Origin: Methanomicrobiaceae archaeon
GTDB lineage: Archaea > Halobacteriota > Methanomicrobia > Methanomicrobiales > Methanomicrobiaceae
Assembly: GCA_029762625.1 (NCBI GenBank)
Contig: JARVGI010000003.1
Location: forward strand, 17,909-81,908
Reading direction: 5' to 3'
Length of the DNA: 64,000 nucleotides
Shown: positions 42,997 through 51,908 of the stretch, piece by piece
Layout: every line of letters starts with the position of its first letter
Numbering within the stretch: position 1 is the first letter of the stretch
The notes under the pieces: model-generated
The model's input: the letters and a program-made list of their open reading frames with translations, nothing else
Database searches by the model: none
What the model was told of the DNA's origin: nothing
Program-made: the position numbers and the translations under genes

Positions 42997-43722
42997 ATGC
43001 GCGGGAGTGTGGCGGGGGCCGGTCCGGAACAGACGGTCCAGAGGATCTATGGCACGCTTCTGTCCTGCTACGGCCCGCAGGGGTGGTGGCCGCTGCTGGA
43101 TTTCGAGGGGACGCAGCCCGACAAGACGGGGAGCCGTGCGGGGTACCATCCCGGCCGCTACGACCTGCCGGCGACCGATGCGCAGGTCTTCGAGGTCTGC
43201 GCCGGCGCCATCCTCACCCAGAACACCGCGTGGGTGAACGTGGAGACGGCCTTGCGGCGGTTGCAGGCCGCCGGAGGCCTCGGCCCGGACGCGCTGCTTT
43301 CCCTCGGGGAGGAACGGCTCCGGGAGGCGATCCGTCCTGCAGGATTCTTTCATCAGAAGGCGCGAAAACTGCGTGAATTTGCAGTATTTTTCAGGGAACT
43401 GGAGGGGAGGGCGCCGTCTCGAGAAGAACTGCTCGCCCTCTGGGGAATCGGGCGGGAGACGGCCGATGCAATGCTCCTCTACGCCTATCGCGTGCCCGTC
43501 TTCGTGGTGGACGCCTACACCCGCCGGATCGCGGGCGCCCTTGGGCTGATCGATCCGCGCGCCGGCTACGAGGAGATCCGGGCCCTCTTCGAGTGCAGCC
43601 TGCCCCGCGAGGTACCCGTCTACCAGGAGTTCCACGCCCTGCTGGTGGAGCATGCCAAGCGGCATTACCGCAAGGGGAGCGACTGGAGCGCCTGTCCCCT
43701 CCTGCGCATCGTGGAGGAGTGA
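42997..43722 (+). CDS. HhH-GPD DNA glycosylase (endonuclease III superfamily)
   Basis: 241 residues. The helix-hairpin-helix LWGIGRETADAMLLYAY is followed by the catalytic Asp in VFVVDAYTRRIA. AGAILTQNTAWVNVETAL is the typical entry helix. The C-terminal four-Cys iron-sulfur loop of endonuclease III is missing (only one Cys remains in SACPLL), so it belongs with the cluster-free members such as MagIII-like enzymes. It probably removes alkylated or mismatched bases. A GTG at 42994 is an alternative start. Confidence 0.88.
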   Translation: MRGSVAGAGPEQTVQRIYGTLLSCYGPQGWWPLLDFEGTQPDKTGSRAGYHPGRYDLPATDAQVFEVCAGAILTQNTAWVNVETALRRLQAAGGLGPDALLSLGEERLREAIRPAGFFHQKARKLREFAVFFRELEGRAPSREELLALWGIGRETADAMLLYAYRVPVFVVDAYTRRIAGALGLIDPRAGYEEIRALFECSLPREVPVYQEFHALLVEHAKRHYRKGSDWSACPLLRIVEE

Positions 43723-43734
43723 GGGGGCCGCCCG

Positions 43735-45138
43735 CTATATCGCCGGCATCTCCCTGCCCTGTCGCCGGCCAGCCGCCGGGTGGGGGACGGTGAGGAGCTG
43801 GCCCGGCTCCGGGGAGCCGATGGTCCGGGTGATCCCGTCCGGCCAGCGAATCGCCACCCGGTCGATGGTCTCGTAGCATTCCCCCAGGCCAAAGTGTGCC
43901 ACCGGCTCCATCTGGCAGAGATAGCCTGACCCTGCATCGATTGCCCGCAGCTGCCGCCGTGCGCCGGCATCCAGCGCCACCACCGCGCCGCGGGCGGGGG
44001 CGCCGGCGGGCGTGAGGGGCAGCACCCGGAGCCAGGCGTTGCCGGTCTCCTGTGGTTTGTAGAGGGAGAGGGGCTGGGCGCCGGCTTCGCCGTGGGCCAC
44101 GATCAGCTCGAGACGGCCGTCGCCGTCGAAATCGCCCACCACCGCCCCCGTACCGAAACATTCCGGTTCCCGTGCGTCGCCGAGGGGGAGGCGGTGCCAG
44201 TCGCCGTTCCGCCAGCCGAAGAGGCGGTTGGGCTCGCCGATGTTGTTGAAGAGGATCTCCTCATAGCCGTCGTTATCGAAGTCGGCGGCGATTACCGTGC
44301 GAATGCGCGAAGGCCGGGCGATGTCTGCGGTCGCCCCGTCGACAAAGCGGCCGGGTTCCCGCTGGCAGAAGAGGCGGTGGTGTCCCTCCCAGTTGCCGCA
44401 GACGATGTCAAACCTGCCGTCCCCGTCGGCATCGAGCACCGCCACTCCCCGGGCGTGCCCGCCGGGGTCGTCGATCCCGCTCATCCCTGCCACCTCACGG
44501 TAGGTCCCGTCCCCCTGGTTGGCAAACAGGAAGTTCGGGCCGCGGTCATTGCCCGCGAAGATATCCATCCGGTCCGAGATGAGGGGGAGCGAGAGCAGGC
44601 TCCTGCCGTCGGCGACCCGGTCCACCCCCGCAGCGGCGGCCGCATCGACCAGCGTGCCCGCATCATCGCACTCGTAGAGGCGCATTGCCTCCCCGAAGGA
44701 TGCCAGCACAAACCCGTAGCGCCCGGTGCCGTGCCGGTCGACGGCGGCGACCGACCGCCCGGCGGCAAAGTTGCGCACCCCCAGGTTCTCGTGAAGGGAG
44801 AAGAGGTCCCGCCACTCATGGTCCGCGAAGTCATAGATGCGGTCGGGGACCCATTTTCTCCCGGCGAAGGTGTCGCGGTTCAGGACGTACACCTCCTCCC
44901 TGCCGTCGCCGTCGATATCGGCGGCAGCGATGCCGGTAGCACTGTAGCCTGCATCCGCGAGAGGATGGTCGGTGACGACGGCAACCCGGCCCTGCTCCCA
45001 TGTCAGCAGGGTGTTCGGGTCCTCGAACCCGGCGACGATCACCTCGAAGGCCCCGTCTCCGTCGATATCGGTGACCGCCGCCCCGTAATGGCAGCGTGCC
45101 GGGTTGGGGCTGAGCAGGTGGCTTTCGTTCACGAACAT
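43735..45138 (-). CDS. FG-GAP/VCBS repeat protein with ASPIC-like C-terminus (CRTAC1-like)
   Basis: 467 residues. Several calcium-type loops of the form DIDGDGAFEVIVAG, DIDGDGREEVYVLN, DADGDGRFDIVCGN, DFDNDGYEEILFNN and DFDGDGRLELIVAH are spaced like blades of an integrin-type propeller. The C-terminus (GARRQLRAIDAGSGYLCQME, then FGLGECYETIDRVAIRWPDG) is the ASPIC/UnbV domain. Relatives are usually secreted, but this one has no signal peptide from ATG 45138; an upstream start is limited by the kinase stop at 45201. It may be cytoplasmic or use another exit. Confidence 0.88.
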   Translation of the reverse strand: MFVNESHLLSPNPARCHYGAAVTDIDGDGAFEVIVAGFEDPNTLLTWEQGRVAVVTDHPLADAGYSATGIAAADIDGDGREEVYVLNRDTFAGRKWVPDRIYDFADHEWRDLFSLHENLGVRNFAAGRSVAAVDRHGTGRYGFVLASFGEAMRLYECDDAGTLVDAAAAAGVDRVADGRSLLSLPLISDRMDIFAGNDRGPNFLFANQGDGTYREVAGMSGIDDPGGHARGVAVLDADGDGRFDIVCGNWEGHHRLFCQREPGRFVDGATADIARPSRIRTVIAADFDNDGYEEILFNNIGEPNRLFGWRNGDWHRLPLGDAREPECFGTGAVVGDFDGDGRLELIVAHGEAGAQPLSLYKPQETGNAWLRVLPLTPAGAPARGAVVALDAGARRQLRAIDAGSGYLCQMEPVAHFGLGECYETIDRVAIRWPDGITRTIGSPEPGQLLTVPHPAAGRRQGREMPAI

Positions 45139-45200
45139 GGCGTTCACCTCGATGGCATCCGCGCCCCCCGGTACGGCGCACCGCTGTGGGCCGTAGGCGG

Positions 45201-47054
45201 TTAAGTAATTTTTCCGGATTGCGGCACTTTCGTGCGGCCAGCACGCTGCCGGAAGGTGCCTGGCGGGGCGATGATCTCGAACCGGGCACCCGCACCCGGA
45301 ACCCCGCACTCCCTGATGGAAAGACCGGTTATGGAGAGGATCTCGCGTGCAAGGAACATGCCGTATCCTGTCTTTTTCCCGAATCCCTGTTCGAAGATGA
45401 GTTCTTTTTCGACGCCGGGGATGCCTTCCCCGTCGTCCTCACAGACCAGGATCAGGCCTTCATCCGTCTCTTCGCAGGAAAACAGGACCCTGGTGACGCC
45501 GCCCCCTCCGTGGGAGCGGGCGTTTTCGATCAGGTTGAAAAAGACCTTCTCAAGGAGCGGATCGGCATAGACCTCATAGGCCTCCACATCGATGTCGACC
45601 CCAAAGAGCGGCGGGGAGGTCGTATGAAGGGCGTGACCGATCGTTTCATAGACCGGCTGCCAACCAGGGGAGAGCACCCCGATGTCCTGGTAATCGCGGG
45701 TAAAGTTGATGAGGCGCTGGATGGTCACTGTCACCATCTCCTGGCATTGCAGGTACTCCTGCATCACGGGATCGGAGATCTTCTCCCTGCAGAGCTCCTG
45801 GTAGGCGCGCAGCACCGCAATCTGGTTGAGAATATCATGGCGCGTGATGCTGTTAAGGAGATTGAGCTTGCTGATCACCTCGTGGAGGGCTTCTTCGGTG
45901 CGGTACCGTTCGAAAATCTTGCCGATACGGGCGGCGATGGCGTCCAGAAGCACCTCTTTCTCCGCAAGAAACGTCCCCTCATCCATCTCCTCGTGCTCGG
46001 ATAGGTAACGGACCTCCACCGTGCCCGCCACCTCGCCGTACACGGAAACCGGGCAGATCTGGACCAGAGGGCTCTCGCCGAAGTTTGCCGTGCGAAATTC
46101 CCCGCCGTCAATTGTCAGGCGTGCGCAGGCGATCTCCGGGAACCGGTATGCGGTGGGAATGAGATCCACGATCGTCTGGCAGAGTGCCGTGATCGAAGGC
46201 TCGGTCTCGATCGCCTCGGAAATGCCGATGAGGCAGTTCAGCTCTTTCATCCGTTCCCGCAACCGGCGCGACTGGGCACGCAGGTCCCGTTCGATTTCCG
46301 TGCGCAGGGTCACATCGCGTACGACGCCTTCCACGCCGACCACCGCGCCCGCGTCGTCCCTGAGGGGGGTGCACTGCACCTCCACCCATACACGCCGGCC
46401 GTCTTTGCGCGCAAGAAGGATGCTATACGGTTCCTCCACGCCGTCTTCGCCGCGCCACGTGCGGGCGAACAGCTCCCGGTCGCCCGGCTCGGTGATGGTA
46501 AAGAAGAGATCCGGGTCGGCATACAGTTCACCGGGTGCGTACCCGGTGATAGCCGCGGCAGAGGGGCTGATAGAGGCAAACCCCCTGCAGGGCGAAAAAT
46601 CGTAGCGGAAGATCATGTCGGTGGCGTGTTCGGAGAGCAGGCGCACCCGCTCCCTGCATTCCTCCAGTTCTCTTCCCATACGGCTCCGCTCCTCCGGCAT
46701 GCGGCCGACGCCGAACAGGGTTGCCGTCACCCTCTCCGCGGTTGCGTCTTTCCTGACCGCACCGTCGGCACCGCAACGGAGTGCCTCTCCTGCCGCATGC
46801 TCCTCCCCCTCTCCGAAAAGGAGGATGAAAGGCACTTCATTGCCCGAGGACCGAAGTGCCTCCAGCAGATCGACCCCGCTGATGCCCGGCAGTGCCCGGG
46901 CGGCGATCACGAGGTCGAATGCACCGGCGGCGATCATGGAATACCCCTCTTCTGCGGATCGCGCGGTGGCGATGGATACCCCTTCCTCTTCCAGAGCCCC
47001 CAGCATGGTATTGAGCGCGGCCGGGTCGGAATCGATGAGAAGAAAGGTTTTCAT
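45201..47054 (-). CDS. Sensor histidine kinase with pseudo-receiver, PAS and GAF-like domain
   Basis: 617 residues, cytoplasmic. The N-terminal receiver-like domain (about 1-115) keeps the early acids in LLIDSDP. At the phospho-acceptor site it reads FDLVIAARALPGISG, so Ala replaces Asp (codon GCC visible): a pseudo-receiver that cannot be phosphorylated in the usual way. PAS (about 130-255), a GAF-like region (about 270-395), ITRHDILNQ and an HATPase with DDGEGIP and TGYGMFL follow. It is upstream of the FG-GAP gene on the same strand with 62 nt between. ATG 47054 (or 47060) is the start; no strong ribosome site, so the message may be leaderless. Confidence 0.92.
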   Translation of the reverse strand: MKTFLLIDSDPAALNTMLGALEEEGVSIATARSAEEGYSMIAAGAFDLVIAARALPGISGVDLLEALRSSGNEVPFILLFGEGEEHAAGEALRCGADGAVRKDATAERVTATLFGVGRMPEERSRMGRELEECRERVRLLSEHATDMIFRYDFSPCRGFASISPSAAAITGYAPGELYADPDLFFTITEPGDRELFARTWRGEDGVEEPYSILLARKDGRRVWVEVQCTPLRDDAGAVVGVEGVVRDVTLRTEIERDLRAQSRRLRERMKELNCLIGISEAIETEPSITALCQTIVDLIPTAYRFPEIACARLTIDGGEFRTANFGESPLVQICPVSVYGEVAGTVEVRYLSEHEEMDEGTFLAEKEVLLDAIAARIGKIFERYRTEEALHEVISKLNLLNSITRHDILNQIAVLRAYQELCREKISDPVMQEYLQCQEMVTVTIQRLINFTRDYQDIGVLSPGWQPVYETIGHALHTTSPPLFGVDIDVEAYEVYADPLLEKVFFNLIENARSHGGGGVTRVLFSCEETDEGLILVCEDDGEGIPGVEKELIFEQGFGKKTGYGMFLAREILSITGLSIRECGVPGAGARFEIIAPPGTFRQRAGRTKVPQSGKIT

Positions 47055-47178
47055 GAACATTTTCCAGAAAAAATAATTACATGGGTATGGTTGCCGGGAT
47101 ATATCAACCCTCGCTCCCCGGAAGAATCCGGGCTCGCTGGAGGAGATTCGGGCTCGCGTGGCTGCGGCACGCGCACAT

Positions 47179-47186
47179 CTATTTAG
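47179..47186 (+). promoter_or_regulatory. TATA box for the polyprenol-kinase-like gene
   Basis: CTATTTAG, 23-30 nt before the ATG at 47209, so the transcript is probably leaderless. Confidence 0.55.
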
Positions 47187-47208
47187 ATCCCCACACCATC
47201 CCTTTGCG

Positions 47209-47769
47209 ATGAACGAGAACCTGCGTCAGCTCGTCCACCTCTCCTCCGGCCTTGTCTTCTCGGCGCTCATCCTCGTCCTGGACCGGGCCACACTGCTCGC
47301 CATCCTCACCACCGGGATCTTTGCAGGATTCCTCATATTCGACATGCTCTGGCGGGGGATCCGGGTACCCGTCGTTTCACTGTTTGTGGATACCGTGGAG
47401 CGGCGGGAGGACCTGCCGGGCAAGGGCACCTTCTTTTATGCGGGCAGCGCCCTCTTCTGTCTGGTCTTCTTCGATATCTCGCAGTTTTTCGTCGGCGTCA
47501 TCGCGCTCTCCGTGCTGGACTCGATAGCCACCATCGCCGGGCTGCGGTTCGGGAGGACGCGGCCGTTCAACCAGAAATCACTCGAGGGCACTCTTGCCGG
47601 AGCGGCGGCGGCCGCCGCTGTCCTTTTCTTCTTCCTTCCCCCCTCCCTCGTCCTCGCCGTGAGCGTCCTCGCTGGCGTCGCAGAGCACCTCTCCCCGCTG
47701 GATGATAACCTTGTCATCCCTCCCATCATCTGCCTGTTTCTCGTTCTGGCGGGCTGGCCGGCGACGTAG
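47209..47769 (+). CDS. Dolichol/polyprenol kinase-like membrane protein
   Basis: 186 residues with about six membrane helices. RQLVHLSSGLVF is the usual start of the SEC59/VTE5/DGK1 group, GLRFGRTRPFNQKSLEGTLAG carries the conserved G-R-x(n)-K-S-L-E-G block that binds the CTP phosphates, and AGVAEHLSPLDDNLVIPP closes the site. It likely phosphorylates an isoprenoid alcohol, feeding archaeal lipid or glycan-carrier synthesis. Its 3' end overlaps the convergent MBL gene by 44 nt. Confidence 0.85.
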   Translation: MNENLRQLVHLSSGLVFSALILVLDRATLLAILTTGIFAGFLIFDMLWRGIRVPVVSLFVDTVERREDLPGKGTFFYAGSALFCLVFFDISQFFVGVIALSVLDSIATIAGLRFGRTRPFNQKSLEGTLAGAAAAAAVLFFFLPPSLVLAVSVLAGVAEHLSPLDDNLVIPPIICLFLVLAGWPAT

Positions 47770-48712
47770 GGCCAGAGGGCGGCGGATGCTGTTCTTTTCC
47801 CGCCATCCCACAGGCTGCGGGATCCGCCTCTCCGCGCAGGTAGGCCTCGTGCCACCCCGCGGGGACCGGCATCGCCGCGTAGAGTGCCGGGCGGTCCGCT
47901 TCGAGGAGCCGGAGCTCCTCACCCATGAATGCCGCGCCGCAGCAGACGCGGTGTTCAGTATGGGCGGCCAGATGGTCCAGCCATACGGGCCCGGCAGCAG
48001 AGCGCATCAGGTGATGGTCGAGGATGAGGGTGGGCACCACCCCGGCGAGAAACAGGGCGTTGAGCCATGCCGATTTGCGGTCGGCCATGGAGAGCTCCCG
48101 CAGGTAGAGTGGCGGGCCCGAGGCCAGCAGGGTGCCGGGGCTCCAGCCGTAGATCGTGGCGACGGCGGCATCGTCGAGCGCCTGCATATCGGAGGCGTAG
48201 ACAAAGACCTCGTCGCCCTCGGCAATGCGCACCATCATCACCTGCCCGAGATGGGACGCAGGAGAGCCGTGGAGCACGCCCTGGGAGCAGCGTACCTGCG
48301 CATCGCCCCTCCCTTCGGCACTTGCGAGCGGTCGGCCGAGGCACCGCTCGAGGTCGCGGCGGCGGGCGAGGGAGGTCCGGGAGATCCCCTCCGGCCCCTT
48401 GCACCACAGCCGCGCCCCGGAAAGGTCGGGGAGATCCGCACAGCCCGGCTGGTAGGGGGAGGGGCCGGCGAGGGGGAGGTGGTCGCCGTGGTAATGGGTG
48501 ACCACCACGTCGGTAGCGTCGGTGAGGGCATCGAGGATGCGGGTGCGGGCGGCCTCGGCGGCGGCGATCTCGAGAGGATGGGGTGCGAGACCGCCCCGGA
48601 GCATCCCGAGCGCCACCCCCGGATCGATCACGATGCAGCGGTCACCGGTGCGCACCACGACCGCAAGGCTGCGGGCGCCCATGGACTCGCAGCCGAGAAC
48701 GGCGATATCCAT
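47726..48712 (-). CDS. UPF0282-type metallo-beta-lactamase fold hydrolase
   Basis: 328 residues. The metal motif THYHGDHLPLA (HxHxDH) and a late YASDMQALDD support a two-metal MBL fold. ESMGARSLAVVVRTGD at the start is typical of the archaeal UPF0282 family. Substrate unknown; members are presumed nucleases or small hydrolases. The last 44 nt overlap the convergent polyprenol kinase gene. The C-terminal tail is Pro/Ser-rich and may be an extension. Confidence 0.88.
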   Translation of the reverse strand: MDIAVLGCESMGARSLAVVVRTGDRCIVIDPGVALGMLRGGLAPHPLEIAAAEAARTRILDALTDATDVVVTHYHGDHLPLAGPSPYQPGCADLPDLSGARLWCKGPEGISRTSLARRRDLERCLGRPLASAEGRGDAQVRCSQGVLHGSPASHLGQVMMVRIAEGDEVFVYASDMQALDDAAVATIYGWSPGTLLASGPPLYLRELSMADRKSAWLNALFLAGVVPTLILDHHLMRSAAGPVWLDHLAAHTEHRVCCGAAFMGEELRLLEADRPALYAAMPVPAGWHEAYLRGEADPAACGMAGKEQHPPPSGPTSPASPPERETGR

Positions 48713-48722
48713 GGGTGGCTGC

Positions 48723-49646
48723 TCAGGCCTCCCGCGCCAGTCTCCGCCGCACCTCGTTGATGGTGCGGCGCACGACGGGGTCGTCCGGGTCGCGCGCCAG
48801 CGCCCGCTCCAGCACCTCCTGCGCCTCCTCGAGACGGCCCATCTCTTTCAGGGTGCAGCCTTTGTTGTTCAGGATCAGGATATTATCGGGGTCTTCTGCG
48901 AGCGCCTCGTCGAAGAGGGCGAGTGCATCCTCCCGTCTCCCCATGCCGATGAGGGTGGTGGCCATATTGAAGAGGGCCGGCATCTCGCGGGGATTGACGG
49001 CGAGCGCCCGTCGGAAGTATGCCAGCGCTTCTTCGGGGCGACCAAGTTCGGCGAGCAGGTTGCCCATGTTATTGAGGAGCATGGTGTTGCCCGGATCGAT
49101 TTCAAGAGCCCGTTCGTAGAGTTCCCGCGCCTCCTCGTAGCGCTCGAGCCCGATGAGCATGTAGCCGATATTGCCCATGATCGCCGTGTTTTTCGGATCT
49201 CCCGCAAGGGCCCGCATGTACGCCCGGAGCGCCTCTTCGTCCCTGCCCATGTCGGCGAGCACGTTGCCCATGTTGTTGAGGGCCATGGTGTTGTCGGGCT
49301 CCTTCTCGATCGCCTGCCGGAATGCATCGAGCGCCTCCTCGTAGCGCCCCTCTCGGCGCAGCAGGTTGGTCGTGTTGTTGAGCGCGATATCGGCGAGCAA
49401 AGGGTCGTCGGGCCCGATAGCCAGCACGCGATCGAAGGCCCGGAGTGCCTCCTCCACACGCCCGAGTTCGGCCAGTGCCGTCCCCTTCTTGTTGGTCGCC
49501 GCAAGGTACTCGGGGTCCGTCGCCCGCACCTTCTCGTAGGCGAGTATCGCCTGCGGGTAGTTTCCCCGCTCCATGAACATGTCCCCCCGCTGATCCCAGA
49601 ACGTTGAGGGTGACTTCTTCCTGCCGCTGCTCTGCTGCCTGGCCAT
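48723..49646 (-). CDS. Tetratricopeptide repeat protein
   Basis: 307 residues with about eight TPR units (for example YPQAILAYEKVRATDPEYLA, YEEALDAFRQAIEKEPDNT and YEEARELYERALEIDPGNT). The basic N-terminus (MARQQSSGRKKSPS) may bind nucleic acid or be disordered. A protein-binding scaffold. It ends 10 nt before the MBL start on the same strand, so the two can be co-transcribed. Confidence 0.92.
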   Translation of the reverse strand: MARQQSSGRKKSPSTFWDQRGDMFMERGNYPQAILAYEKVRATDPEYLAATNKKGTALAELGRVEEALRAFDRVLAIGPDDPLLADIALNNTTNLLRREGRYEEALDAFRQAIEKEPDNTMALNNMGNVLADMGRDEEALRAYMRALAGDPKNTAIMGNIGYMLIGLERYEEARELYERALEIDPGNTMLLNNMGNLLAELGRPEEALAYFRRALAVNPREMPALFNMATTLIGMGRREDALALFDEALAEDPDNILILNNKGCTLKEMGRLEEAQEVLERALARDPDDPVVRRTINEVRRRLAREA

Positions 49647-49758
49647 TTGGATTCCTCAGCACCACTCACCGCCTCTATCTACTTAAAGGATCTGCCGGTG
49701 TTCAGCGATCAGAAACGGATAAATAGTTCATGCACTCCTCCCTTGGATGAGTGTTCCT

Positions 49759-49764
49759 GGAGGA
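49759..49764 (+). promoter_or_regulatory. Ribosome site fixing the small acidic protein start
   Basis: GGAGGA, 8 nt before ATG 49773. It excludes the longer frame that begins within the divergent gene. Confidence 0.65.
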
Positions 49765-49772
49765 AGCAAGGT

Positions 49773-49955
49773 ATGTGGGTCGTGGTCAGAAAACTGGACG
49801 GCAAGGTGAGCGAGGTGGAGCTGCCGACAAGCCACTATGTCGAGATCGGGGATGTACTGAGCGACGGGTCGGTGGTCATCGACCTCCCCTACACCGATGA
49901 ACCCGAGGAGGATTTCATGCCCATGGACACCTACGACGAGGAAGAGCTCGACTGA
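49773..49955 (+). CDS. Small acidic protein of unknown function
   Basis: 60 residues. It starts MWVVVRKLDGKVSEVELP and ends in a strongly acidic tail (DTYDEEELD). It is short and beta-rich in its first half, with no membrane helix. It is followed 6 nt later by the HtrA gene, so it is probably its operon partner, perhaps an adaptor or substrate. I cannot name a family. Confidence 0.75.
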   Translation: MWVVVRKLDGKVSEVELPTSHYVEIGDVLSDGSVVIDLPYTDEPEEDFMPMDTYDEEELD

Positions 49956-49961
49956 GAGATC

Positions 49962-50978
49962 ATGCATCCTGTCAGTCCGGGGGGCAGGGAACAGGGTCAC
50001 CGGTGCGAGCTGGGCGAGGAGCCGGGGGGCCCTGCCCAAGTGCTCGATACGTTCTCCCGTGCCGTTGAGGCGGTGGTCGCCGAGATCTCGCCTGCAGTGG
50101 TGAGCCTTGTCACCAGAAAGCGGACCTCCCGGCGCATGCGGGGGCCGGAGGTCGGTCTGGGTTCGGGGGTGGTGGTGGCCCCCGACGGCTACATCCTCAC
50201 CAACCGTCATGTCATTACCGGGGCGTCATCGGTCGAGGTGCGGTTCGTGGACGACCGGACCAGTACCGCGACCGTGGTGGGAGCGGATCCGGCCACCGAT
50301 ATCGCCGCCGTCCGCATCGACGCCGCCGGCCTGCCCTATGTCGTGCTGGGCGGATCGAATACCTTGCGCACGGGCCAGTTCGTCATGGCGATCGGCAATC
50401 CGCTGGGCTTCGACTCCACCGTCTCCACCGGTGTGGTGAGCTCGCACGGGCGGGTGCTGCGCAGTCAGGAAGGAGGAATCGTGGAAAACATCATCCAGCA
50501 CACCGCCCCGATCAATCCCGGGAGTTCGGGCGGCCCGCTGGTCGATACCCGCGGCCACGTGGTGGGCATCAACACCGCCATCATCGTCCCGGCGCAGGGG
50601 ATCGGGTTCGCCATCCCCGCCGACACGGCCTCATGGGTGCTCTCCCAGCTGATGGCGCACGGCAGGGTGAAGCGGGGCTACCTCGGGATCGTGGGAGGAT
50701 CGCGCCCGCTCAATGAGCGGTTCCGGCGCATGATGGGGCTCTCCGTGGCGCGGGCCATCGAGGTGATCTCCGTCGACCGGAACGGCCCCGCGGCGCAGGC
50801 GGGACTACAGCAGGGCGACCTCATCGTGGGAATCGGGGGCCAGCCCGTGGAGAGCGTCGACGACCTCCACCGGTTTCTCACGACCTGGCCGCTGGGCAAA
50901 CCGGTCACGGTCACGTATATGCGCCGCGGCGAGAGGATGGCTGTCGAGATCGCGCCGGCAGAAGCGAAAAACGGATAA
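49962..50978 (+). CDS. HtrA/Deg-type serine protease without signal peptide
   Basis: 338 residues. The trypsin-like domain has the triad H83 (TNRHVITG), D113 (ATDIAAVRI) and S189 (NPGSSGGPLV). A single PDZ domain (about 240-330, LQQGDLIVGIGGQPV) follows. The N-terminus is hydrophilic, so the enzyme should work inside the cell, unlike most HtrA proteins. It may degrade or refold damaged proteins. GAGAG lies upstream of ATG 49962. Confidence 0.92.
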   Translation: MHPVSPGGREQGHRCELGEEPGGPAQVLDTFSRAVEAVVAEISPAVVSLVTRKRTSRRMRGPEVGLGSGVVVAPDGYILTNRHVITGASSVEVRFVDDRTSTATVVGADPATDIAAVRIDAAGLPYVVLGGSNTLRTGQFVMAIGNPLGFDSTVSTGVVSSHGRVLRSQEGGIVENIIQHTAPINPGSSGGPLVDTRGHVVGINTAIIVPAQGIGFAIPADTASWVLSQLMAHGRVKRGYLGIVGGSRPLNERFRRMMGLSVARAIEVISVDRNGPAAQAGLQQGDLIVGIGGQPVESVDDLHRFLTTWPLGKPVTVTYMRRGERMAVEIAPAEAKNG

Positions 50979-50984
50979 TCCGGT

Positions 50985-51908
50985 TTATTTTTCCTTCTTT
51001 TTCTCTTCCTCTTTGCGGTAGGGCGTGGGGATGTAGGCCACCGAAGGGCGGCGCTGCATTGCCTGGGGAAAGAGGTCCATCAGCTGGTAGACCTCCGCGG
51101 GCATCCCGGTCGACACCTGCAGCCCCATCTCTTTCGCTTGCTCGAAGGTGATGGGGAAGTCGTGGGTCCAGCGCCCTTCGGTGAGCGCAGCGGCGATCAC
51201 GGCAGCCTTCTGTGCATCGACCTTCCCGGCGAGCATGCGGATGACGAAGTCGTGCACCTGTGCCTGTGCCTTGCGGGCGATGTCGGCGAGAATGAGCGTT
51301 GTATCGTCGATGTCCTTGGGCTCCTTTGCGTCAAGGACGCTGAGGATGGAGACGGCGGGGTACTCCCCGAGCTGCGGATCGACCGGGCCCAGCACGGCGT
51401 TTTCGTCCATGATCACCTCGTCGGCGGTCAAGCAGAGTAGGGTGCCGCCGGACATGGCGTAGTGGGGGACAAAGACGGTTACCCGTGCCGTATGCCGTTT
51501 CAGGGCCATGGCGATCTGCTCGGCGGAGAGCACCAGCCCGCCGGGCGTGTGGACGATGATGTCGATGGGCATGGAATCAGGCGTCATCCGTACCGCCCGC
51601 AGAACGTCCTCGGAGTCGTTGATGTCGATATAGCGCAAAATGGGGATGCCCAGCAGGCTCATGATCTCCTGACGGTGGATGAGGGTGATCACGCGCGATC
51701 CCCGGGCTGCCTCCATCACGGCGAGCTTTCTCAGGCGCTTCGTCTCGATGCGCCGCTGCTGGACGACGGGAGCGACGAAGACCAGCACCATGAGGAGCAC
51801 AAACGCGACAATCCAGAGATCCACGATCACACGACCCGGCTTCCTGTGGGGTTGGTTGATTGCGGGGGTAAAGAACGTTGCCCTCTCCCGCGGCGTGAGG
51901 CTCCTCAC
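50985..51908 (-). CDS. Membrane-anchored ClpP-class serine protease (SDH/SppA-like)
   Basis: 307 residues. One N-terminal helix (about 30-50) is followed by the ClpP/crotonase-like fold: IIVHTPGGLVLSAEQIA, VTVFVPHYAMSGGTLLCLTADE (nucleophile Ser in AMSGG) and DENAVLGPVDPQLG. This matches the serine dehydrogenase proteinase family (SDH_sah). The start is GTG 51908, overlapping the TGA of the polynucleotide-kinase gene (GTGA) with AAGGAG just before it, so the two are translationally coupled. It is convergent with htrA; their stops are 6 nt apart. Confidence 0.9.
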   Translation of the reverse strand: MRSLTPRERATFFTPAINQPHRKPGRVIVDLWIVAFVLLMVLVFVAPVVQQRRIETKRLRKLAVMEAARGSRVITLIHRQEIMSLLGIPILRYIDINDSEDVLRAVRMTPDSMPIDIIVHTPGGLVLSAEQIAMALKRHTARVTVFVPHYAMSGGTLLCLTADEVIMDENAVLGPVDPQLGEYPAVSILSVLDAKEPKDIDDTTLILADIARKAQAQVHDFVIRMLAGKVDAQKAAVIAAALTEGRWTHDFPITFEQAKEMGLQVSTGMPAEVYQLMDLFPQAMQRRPSVAYIPTPYRKEEEKKKEK

